From NCBI GenBank assembly GCA_965223725.1, contig CBDCXE010000005.1, positions 687,984-751,983 on the forward strand: a stretch of 64,000 bases of DNA, given 5' to 3'. A program made the position numbers and the translations under genes. Below, one piece after another: positions 27,064 through 34,525 of the stretch; the stretch's first letter is position 1; the number at the start of each line of letters is the position of its first letter. The stretch comes from CBDCXE01 sp965223725 [NCBI: Nitrospinota bacterium]. GTDB taxonomy: Bacteria; Nitrospinota_A; UBA7883. Below the pieces are notes generated by a model. That model ran no database searches and had not been told where the DNA came from. It saw nothing but the letters and a program-made list of their open reading frames with translations.

Positions 27064-27770
27064 CCGGGTCGTTGTTTTCTTCTTCTGGATGGTAGAACGC
27101 TGTTGTGGTTTCGTCATCGTTATCTAAAAAAGTTTCCGATTCGTCAAATTCATCTCCGTCACGATCGTCGTCAGCGACGCCATCATCTGCCAGTTCAGTT
27201 TCAAACTCCAGCGCCCCTTGACGCTGTTCGGCAAACGCGTCTCCCATCTCGGCGCCGAACTCTTCCAATGTCGGCATATCGGAAAGCCGGGCCAGCCCAA
27301 AATATTCCAGGAAACGGCTTCGTGGTGCCATACATCATAGGGCGCCCAGGCGCTTTTCTACGACCCATCCCCTTGACCATGCCTTTATCTATAAGACCGC
27401 GCATTACCCCGCCAGAATCGACACCCCGAATCTCATCAACCTCCGCCCGGGTAACCGGTTGACGATAAGCGATGATTGCCAGCGCCTCCAGCGACGCCCT
27501 GGATAATTTTTGCCCTTTATCCATTTTGTAATAGCTGGTGATCCATTTCGCGTATTCCGGACGGGTTTGTATTCGCCAACCCTCCGCCACCTCGGTCAGC
27601 TGCAAAGGTCCCGCTTCATAATCGTCTCGCAGCTGGCCCATAATCTCTGCCATCTCTTGCTGTTCAAACTCTCCTTCAAACAGCTTTGCAAGGCTCTCCA
27701 CCGACAGGGGCGCATCGGCGATAAACAGAATGTTTTCAATGATGGCTTTCGCTTCATTACGATCCATCAT
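27026..27770 (-). CDS. scpB: Segregation and condensation protein B, one frameshift in the sequence
   Basis: About 248 residues. The winged-helix domains read AKAIIENILFIADAPLSVES, WRIQTRPEYAKWITSYYKMD, SRASLEALAIIAYRQPVTRA and EIRGVDSGGVMRGLIDKGMV. After PGRPMMYGTTK the frame must shift at the GG run 27316-27317 to continue RFLEYFGLARLSDMPTLEEF. The tail is unusually acidic (DDGVADDDRDGDEFDES). ScpB works with ScpA and SMC in chromosome condensation. It overlaps scpA upstream, and its end overlaps the rluB-type gene. Confidence 0.88.
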
Positions 27771-28528
27771 CACCCTCGCTTGTTGTATCTTCAGGATTTA
27801 CATCCATTTCAGGCTCCTCTGATTTATAAATCAATATTTCACCGCCTATCCGTGTCTGGTTCACCCGAAGCAGTTTCAGGCGTATAAGCTCCAGCAACGC
27901 AAGAAAAGTGGCGATCACTTCCATCTTGCCCTTCCCCTCCGCAAACAACGCATCGAACGTAAGGTACTCCTCCGGCTCCAGCATAGCCATGATCTCGCTG
28001 ATCTTGTCGGTCACCGAGATCTCTTCTAGTGTTACATTCAGCTCTTTAACACCGCCGTACCGGTCGAGCACGGTCTTGAACGACTTTAACAGCTCCAGCA
28101 CATCCACTTCCAGCAGTAGGTCGGCGTCATCCGGCAGGTCATCCGCCGCCGGATTCCTGGAATAGACCTGCGACTGGTTAAGCTCCATCCCCTTCAGGTC
28201 CATGGCCGCTTCCTTATATTTCTTGTATTCCACAAGTTTGGCGATCAGGTCGTCCCGCGGGTCGACGCCATCTTCACCTTCTTCATCCTCCTGCTCATGT
28301 TGCGGCAGCAGGGTCTTCGATTTCAGGTATGTAAGGGTAGAAGCCATCACCAGGTATTCGCCGGCGATATCGAGGTTCAGAAGCTCCATCATGTTCACAT
28401 ATTCCAGGTACTGCTCCGCTATTTCGGCGATGGAGATTTCGTGGATATCGACCTCGCTATCCTTGATAAGATGCAAAAGAAGGTCGAGGGGGCCTTCGAA
28501 ACACGTCCAGCTTGATATTGTATGCCAT
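27757..28528 (-). CDS. scpA: Segregation and condensation protein A, one frameshift near the start
   Basis: From the ATG at 28528 the protein begins MAYNIKLDVF and, after removing one base of the AAA run at 28499-28501, continues EGPLDLLLHLIKDSEVDIHE, the exact ScpA N-terminal pattern. The remaining 239 residues are intact: YLVMASTLTYLKSKTLLPQ, a variable acidic linker, and the C-terminal winged helix ending LALLELIRLKLLRVNQ. It is the kleisin subunit of the SMC condensin. The gene overlaps scpB by 14 bases. Confidence 0.9.
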
Positions 28529-28691
28529 TATATTACGTATAATTTGAACTGCTCATTATAACCGAATTATGGATTAACGAAACATTTGATGAAATAAATT
28601 GTCATTTTCATTCATAATTGTAAGGAGCAATAAATAAGTAGTGTCATGCTCGGCTTTTGAATTAATTATATAACTTTTGGAGAACATAACA

Positions 28692-29501
28692 ATGGGAGGC
28701 CATAAAGCAATAAGATCCGCAATAGGAACATTATTGGTCGCAGCTTTTCTTATGACCGGTTGTGAAAAGAAAACCACACAAATTCAACAAAAACCTGAAC
28801 CCGATGTGCATACGAAAGCTTTATGTGACGCAATAATAAATTCGAATAAAACAAATGTCACAAAAGCTTTGGATAAAGGGGCCGACCCCAATGAGCTCTG
28901 CTCTAATTATACGACGCCGCTAGTGAATGCGACATTGATGAACCAGGCGGAGATAGCGAAGATATTGCTAGAAAAAGGCGCGGATGTGAATAAAATCAGT
29001 AATGGTGTTTATGCCCCATTGATTGCGGCTATCGGTTTTGGGCATACTGATCTTGCGAAAATGTATATTGAAAAAGGGGCCAATGTTAATGTGAATACCG
29101 AGACAACGGCCTATTCCCCGCTTATGACTGCCATTTCGACCAATAACGAAGAACTAGTTAAAATGCTAAAAGCCGCCGGCGCCACAGGCACAGAGCAGGA
29201 ACTGGCCAAGGCGGAACTGTTTGGCGCCATTCTGGAAAATGATGTAGAAAAAGTAAAATCACTTTTGGATGATAATAAAGTAAATGTGGAAGCGATCGAA
29301 TGGATCGGTGAAGACTCCCCGTTGAGAATGGCGGCTACCAAAGGACATGCCGAACTGGTGCAGCTTCTGATAAAGCATGGCGCCGATGTCAACGCAAAAT
29401 CAGCGACTGGCATCACAGCGTTGCAGGCAGCGACTAACTGGGGACGCGAAGATATCGTCAAAATGCTTGTAGAGGCAGGGGCCAAACCGGATACGAATTG
29501 A
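28692..29501 (+). CDS. Ankyrin-repeat lipoprotein
   Basis: 269 residues from the ATG at 28692, chosen over an upstream TTG because GGAG lies eight bases before it. The lipobox LLVAAFLMTGC marks a lipoprotein; the residue after Cys is Glu, so outer-membrane sorting is likely. Two groups of ankyrin repeats follow, separated by a linker at about 160-180: for example AEIAKILLEKGADVNKIS, TDLAKMYIEKGANVNVNT and AELVQLLIKHGADVNAKS. It is predicted to be a periplasm-facing binding protein with no known partner. It ends five bases before selA, so the two may be co-transcribed. Confidence 0.8.
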   Translation: MGGHKAIRSAIGTLLVAAFLMTGCEKKTTQIQQKPEPDVHTKALCDAIINSNKTNVTKALDKGADPNELCSNYTTPLVNATLMNQAEIAKILLEKGADVNKISNGVYAPLIAAIGFGHTDLAKMYIEKGANVNVNTETTAYSPLMTAISTNNEELVKMLKAAGATGTEQELAKAELFGAILENDVEKVKSLLDDNKVNVEAIEWIGEDSPLRMAATKGHAELVQLLIKHGADVNAKSATGITALQAATNWGREDIVKMLVEAGAKPDTN

Positions 29502-29505
29502 TCGT

Positions 29506-30906
29506 ATGGATACGAACGAACAGTTGCGCAATATCCCGTCAGTTGATCATCTGATGAACTGCGCCGAAATGGCGCCCTTGCTCGACCGGCATGGCCGGGC
29601 CGCTATCCTGGCGCAGACCAGAGACGTGATATCCGAAGCGAGGGGACGGATATTGGGCGACGATGGCAACAGCGCCGAAACCATATCCGACGATGAATGG
29701 ATTGCCATGATAAAAAACCGGGTCGAGCAACAGTCGGCATCCAAAGTCGTGAAAGTTATCAACTGCTCGGGGATCGTTATCCATACGAACCTGGGCAGAG
29801 CCCAACTGGCCGATAAAGCGGCGGATGCTGTGCGCGACAGCGCGGTATCGAACGTGAACCTGGAATACGATCTATCCACCGGCGTCCGGGGTGACCGTGA
29901 CGACCTTGTCGAGGAGCTGATTTGCGATATCACAGGCGCCGAATCCGCCACAGTGGTGAACAATAACGCGGCGGCGGTTCTTCTGGTTCTCAACTCCCTA
30001 TCCGACGGGCAAGAGGCGCTGGTATCCAGGGGCGAACTGGTGGAGATCGGCGGCTCGTTCCGTCTGCCGGAGATCATGGCGAAAAGCGGCGCGGTGTTGA
30101 AGGAAGTCGGCACAACCAACAGAACGCATCTTTCTGATTATGAGAACGGAATCGGCGCCGACAGCGGTATGATCCTGAGCGTCCATACCAGCAACTACAA
30201 GATCATCGGCTTCACATCATCGCCGGCGCTGGTCGAGCTGAAACAACTGGCCAGCGCCAACAATCTGCCGCTGGCGGTGGACTTGGGCGCGGGGGCGCTG
30301 GTCGATTTGCAAGATCTGGGGTTGCCCCACGAGCCGACGGTGCAGGAAACGTTGAATGCCGGCGCCGACCTGGTGACCATCTCCGGCGACAAGCTGTTGG
30401 GTGGACCACAGGCGGGCATCATCGCAGGAGCCAAAGAGCTGGTTGCCATGATCAAAAAGAATAACCTTAAACGCGCATTGCGCTGTGACAAAATGACCCT
30501 GGCGGCGCTGGAGGCCACGCTCCGGCTTTATCGTGACCCACAACGCGCCATTGAAAAAATCCCATCATTGCGTCACTTGTCCCGGACTGTTGACAATATC
30601 CGTCCCGTCGCGAATAGAGCCGCTGAGATCATCAGCAAGCAGTTTGGGAGCAGCGCAAAAATATCTATAATCGATGATATCTCCCGGGCCGGCAGCGGCT
30701 CATTGCCGGAGGTGGATATCCCGACGTTATCTGTCGCCATCGTACATGCCGATATGAGGCCGGGCCGGCTTGCCGAATGGTTTCGCGGGTTGGATATACC
30801 GATCATCGGCCGGGTGGAGGACGACCTTTTCCGGCTCGATATGCGTTGTATCGATGACGAAGATCTAGCCCTGTTTTTCCATCAGAAAGGCCAGGAACCG
30901 AAGTAG
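29506..30906 (+). CDS. selA: L-seryl-tRNA(Sec) selenium transferase
   Basis: 466 residues, normal length. Signatures: IPSVDHLMNC at the start, INCSGIVIHTNLGRAQLA, NLEYDLSTGVRGDRDDL, TNRTHLSDYENGI and the PLP-lysine site VTISGDKLLGGPQAGI with Lys near residue 295. It converts seryl-tRNA(Sec) to selenocysteyl-tRNA(Sec) with selenophosphate. It implies that the organism makes selenoproteins; selB, selC and selD are not in the window. The 3' end overlaps the convergent mfd gene by 42 bases. Confidence 0.95.
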   Translation: MDTNEQLRNIPSVDHLMNCAEMAPLLDRHGRAAILAQTRDVISEARGRILGDDGNSAETISDDEWIAMIKNRVEQQSASKVVKVINCSGIVIHTNLGRAQLADKAADAVRDSAVSNVNLEYDLSTGVRGDRDDLVEELICDITGAESATVVNNNAAAVLLVLNSLSDGQEALVSRGELVEIGGSFRLPEIMAKSGAVLKEVGTTNRTHLSDYENGIGADSGMILSVHTSNYKIIGFTSSPALVELKQLASANNLPLAVDLGAGALVDLQDLGLPHEPTVQETLNAGADLVTISGDKLLGGPQAGIIAGAKELVAMIKKNNLKRALRCDKMTLAALEATLRLYRDPQRAIEKIPSLRHLSRTVDNIRPVANRAAEIISKQFGSSAKISIIDDISRAGSGSLPEVDIPTLSVAIVHADMRPGRLAEWFRGLDIPIIGRVEDDLFRLDMRCIDDEDLALFFHQKGQEPK

Positions 30907-33900
30907 CGCGTCTTTTCGCTCGCTCCAGCTATCGCCGGCGATCGTATACTCGATGGTAGATTCTGTGGTGAATCGAAATTTTCCATTTTTGCTTTCATCC
31001 GTCGCCAACAGTTTGGCGGGGTCGAGGCTGGGGGATGGATGGAACATCAACAGCAGCTTGCCGCGCACGATATCGACCCGCTCGATCTTCAGCTTTTTTG
31101 CCGCCAGCCTTATCCGCGCGCCGACGATTAACTTGTGCATATCCTCCGGCATCGGGCCGAACCGGTCCAGAATCTCCACCTCGAAATCATCCAGCTCTTC
31201 CGGGGTCTCCGCTTCATTGATCCGGCTATACAGCTCCATCCGCACATTCAGGTCCGGCACATATTCGGGGGCTATCCTGCCGCGGAAATTAAGGTTGATG
31301 TTCACATCGAACCGTTCGGTGGCCGGCTCGCCCTTCAGCTCGCGGATGGTATCCTCCAGCATTTCGCAATACATCTCGAACCCGACCGCTTCTATATGGC
31401 CCGACTGCTCCGCCCCCAGCAGGTTGCCGGCGCCCCGGATCTCCATATCCCGCGCCGCCAGCTTGAACCCGGAGCCCAGCTCAGTCAGCTCCTCCAGCGC
31501 TTTCAGGCGTTTTTTTGCAGTGTCGGTCAAGCTTGCCTGGCCGGGGATCAGGAAATAGCCATATGCGCGGTGCCGGTCTCTTCCGACCCGGCCGCGTAGC
31601 TGATACAGTTGCGACAGCCCGAAGTGGTCGGCCCGGTTGATTATGATCGTGTTGGCCGACGGGATATCGAGCCCCGATTCGATGATGGTGGTGCAGACCA
31701 GCACATCGAACTTCTTATCGACAAAATCGACCATGACGCTTTCCAGCTCATGTTCATTCATCTGACCGTGGGCCACCGCCACCCGCGCTTCCGGGGCAAG
31801 GTCCCTGATATATTCCGCCATACGGTTTATGGAGCGGACCTTGTTGTGCACAAAAAATATCTGCCCTCCCCTGTCCAGCTCCCGCAAGGTGGCGTCCCGT
31901 ATGACCTTGTCGGAAAATTTTGCGATGACGGTTCGAATCGATTGCCGCGAAGGCGGCGGCGTCTCCATGACGGATAGATCACGGATGCCGACCAGCGATG
32001 TGTGCAGGGTGCGCGGGATCGGCGTCGCCGTCAAGGTTAGCACGTCCACAGATTTACGCATGTTGCGCAGCTTCTCCTTATGCTTCACGCCGAACCGTTG
32101 CTCTTCATCGATGATGATCAAACCGAGGTCTTTGAATCCCACATCTCTCTGGAGCAGACGATGGGTTCCGATGATAATATCAACCTCGCCCAGCTTCGCT
32201 TTGTCGAGGATCTCTTTTTGCTCTTTACGGCTACGGAACCGGCTCAGAACTTCTATGTTTATGGGGAACGCTTTAAATCGTTCTACAAATGTCTGGTAAT
32301 GCTGTTGCGCCAGCAGAGTGGTCGGAACGACCATGGCCACCTGTTTGCCGTCGAACGCGGCTTTGAAGGCGGCCCTCATGGCCACTTCGGTTTTACCGTA
32401 GCCGACATCGCCGCAGATCAGCCTGTCCATAGCTTTCGGTCTCTCCATGTCTGCTGTTACGTCCGCTATGGCCTCCGCCTGGTCTTCGGTTTCATCAAAT
32501 TCGAATGAATCGGCAAACTCTTGATGGAACGAAGTGTCGGCGCTGATGCTGGTTCCTTCGGCCAGCTCCCTTGCAGCGTGGACCTTCAGCAGCTTATCCG
32601 CCATGGCCAGTAGGCTTTTCTTCACCTTTGCGGTGGTTTTTTTCCAGGTCGATCCACCCATTTTATCCAGAGCCTGGGAGGAGCCGGCGCCGGAGCCAGT
32701 GTATTTCCGGACAACATCCATGCTCTGCATCGGGATATAGAGCCGCTGGTTATCGGCGTATTCCAGTTCCAGATATTCATCCGCTACATCACCGATCATC
32801 ATCTCCTTCGCGCCGATGAAGCGGCCGATGCCATGGAGATGGTGCACTATATAGTCGCCCTGCTCTATCTCGCCGGCGCCCTGGGTGAACGGTTTGCCCC
32901 TTTGCGCCCTCCTGTGCTGTACACGGCGCAGCTTGCCGAATATTTCATCTTTTGTGACAATGGCCCATTTGTCCGCTGGCATTATGAATCCACTGGATAG
33001 GCTCCCTTGAACTATGAACAGGCTTTCGTCGAACAACGATGGCTGCGACATGGAGATGCTGCTGACTATTGCGCTCCACTCATCTTTTTCCAATAACCGG
33101 GCGCCAATATCATGCTCTTTTAACATCCTGGTCAACCGATCGATTCCACCAGCGCTCGAGGCTGTCAGCGCCACCACATAGCCATCGTTACGCATTGCGT
33201 CCAGGTCGGTCATGAACTGCGCCACATCGCCCTGATAACGTTTTGCGTCGCTGGTGGTGATGATGAACGTATCGTCGCTGTCGTCGCTGACGGGCAGCTC
33301 GCCCATCTGGAGAAATGTTCGCTCATCTATGGCTCTCCTCACATCCTCCTGCGACAGCAGTAACTCTTCCGGGGGATAGTCTGGCAGGCCTTTCTCCAGA
33401 GTTTCGTTATACCCATCTTCTATCAGTCGGGTGAATGATTGTGACTGGTGGTCGATCTGCTCTGGTTCATCCACAATTATTGACGTGTTGTCTGGCAGGT
33501 AATCGAACACTGTTTCTGACTCTGTATGGAACAACGGAAAATGACGTTCCATGCCGCTGAAGAAAGAGCCGTTTCCAAGTAGATCAGCAAGCCTGTCGAA
33601 CTCTGTTTGTGGTAATTTGTCCTGGAAGCGTTTGGTAAACCGATCGATAAGCGTTGCTCGATTGAGCCCTTCGTAAAAAAGCTCGCGGAATGGTAATAAT
33701 TCGTACTGTTCCGTCTGCGAAGTTGATCTTTGGCTGTCAGGGTTGAAGTGTCGTATCGACTCTATGTTATCGCCAAACAGCTCTATCCGCGCCGGATCGC
33801 CGGCCCCGCCAAATATATCGACAATGTTGCCACGGATGGAAAATTCGCCCCGCTCTTCTGTTATCGCGACCCGGCGGTATCCTAACATCACCAGATGGTC

Positions 33901-34359
33901 AGACAAAAGCTCAAGGTCTATGGAATCATCTTTTTCGATTTTCAGCAGGCTTTTGCGCAAGATTTCTTTCGGCATGACCCTGCGGGCCAACGCTTCCAGG
34001 GTTGTGACCAGGATGAAGTTGCCAGGCCCCCGCCCTCTGCCCAGCTCCACCAATGTCTTTAGTCGCTGGCCAGAAATCTGTGGATGGGGCGACATCTGTT
34101 CGTAGGGCAATATTTCCCACGGTGGATAGTATAGGAGCCTGACGCTGCTTTGATCCGGCATGAAAAAGCTGAGCGTGTCGAAGAACTCTTCCGCCCGGGA
34201 GGCTTTATCGAGCGCCACCACCAGCGGTTTATCCAGCCGCGCCGACAACGAGCCGACCAGCAGGCATTTGACAGGGTTTGCCAGTCCATTGCATGTGACC
34301 AGGCGCCTGCCCTCGTTGACCTTCGACAGGATTGTCTCCAACCCATACATGGAAATCAT
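30865..34359 (-). CDS. mfd: Transcription-repair coupling factor Mfd
   Basis: 1,164 residues, full length. The N-terminal UvrB-homology part includes LLYYPPWEILPYEQMSPHP. The RNA-polymerase-interacting domain is EQGDYIVHHLHGIGRFIGAK. The RecG-like translocase has Walker A RLICGDVGYGKTEVAMRAAF, the box LIIIDEEQRFGVKHKEKLRN, LTLTATPIPRTLHTSLVGIR and QLYQLRGRVGRDRHRAYGYF. The C-terminal TRCF domain is complete. It removes RNA polymerase stalled at DNA lesions and recruits UvrA. It is a single gene with no frame defects. Confidence 0.97.
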   Translation of the reverse strand: MISMYGLETILSKVNEGRRLVTCNGLANPVKCLLVGSLSARLDKPLVVALDKASRAEEFFDTLSFFMPDQSSVRLLYYPPWEILPYEQMSPHPQISGQRLKTLVELGRGRGPGNFILVTTLEALARRVMPKEILRKSLLKIEKDDSIDLELLSDHLVMLGYRRVAITEERGEFSIRGNIVDIFGGAGDPARIELFGDNIESIRHFNPDSQRSTSQTEQYELLPFRELFYEGLNRATLIDRFTKRFQDKLPQTEFDRLADLLGNGSFFSGMERHFPLFHTESETVFDYLPDNTSIIVDEPEQIDHQSQSFTRLIEDGYNETLEKGLPDYPPEELLLSQEDVRRAIDERTFLQMGELPVSDDSDDTFIITTSDAKRYQGDVAQFMTDLDAMRNDGYVVALTASSAGGIDRLTRMLKEHDIGARLLEKDEWSAIVSSISMSQPSLFDESLFIVQGSLSSGFIMPADKWAIVTKDEIFGKLRRVQHRRAQRGKPFTQGAGEIEQGDYIVHHLHGIGRFIGAKEMMIGDVADEYLELEYADNQRLYIPMQSMDVVRKYTGSGAGSSQALDKMGGSTWKKTTAKVKKSLLAMADKLLKVHAARELAEGTSISADTSFHQEFADSFEFDETEDQAEAIADVTADMERPKAMDRLICGDVGYGKTEVAMRAAFKAAFDGKQVAMVVPTTLLAQQHYQTFVERFKAFPINIEVLSRFRSRKEQKEILDKAKLGEVDIIIGTHRLLQRDVGFKDLGLIIIDEEQRFGVKHKEKLRNMRKSVDVLTLTATPIPRTLHTSLVGIRDLSVMETPPPSRQSIRTVIAKFSDKVIRDATLRELDRGGQIFFVHNKVRSINRMAEYIRDLAPEARVAVAHGQMNEHELESVMVDFVDKKFDVLVCTTIIESGLDIPSANTIIINRADHFGLSQLYQLRGRVGRDRHRAYGYFLIPGQASLTDTAKKRLKALEELTELGSGFKLAARDMEIRGAGNLLGAEQSGHIEAVGFEMYCEMLEDTIRELKGEPATERFDVNINLNFRGRIAPEYVPDLNVRMELYSRINEAETPEELDDFEVEILDRFGPMPEDMHKLIVGARIRLAAKKLKIERVDIVRGKLLLMFHPSPSLDPAKLLATDESKNGKFRFTTESTIEYTIAGDSWSERKDALLRFLAFLMEKQG

Positions 34360-34494
34360 CTTCAGGCGTCCTCGGACTGTTTAAATAGCGATTTATTATA
34401 TGCCAAATCAGGCATGGTGTGACAACAGGTGAGGCATACCAGTTAAAGCGCTTCGGACGATGGATGTACTCGCAATGTTTACAGCCACTTTTTC

Positions 34495-34509
34495 TAGATT
34501 ATTAATCTA
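34495..34509. other. Short perfect palindrome after the acidic PilZ-like gene
   Basis: TAGATTATTAATCTA, seven-base arms with one central base, followed by TTTTAT on the plus strand and preceded by a run of T. It lies just past the 3' end of the minus-strand PilZ-like gene and upstream of mfd. It could be a weak terminator or an operator for mfd. Confidence 0.3.
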
Positions 34510-34525
34510 TTTTATCAGCATACTG

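Noticed and set aside
22081-28528. Selenocysteine (UGA) recoding as an explanation of interrupted genes, since selA is nearby
   Set aside because: The breaks are changes of frame at homopolymers, not in-frame UGA codons. Repair by a one-base change restores family motifs on both sides.
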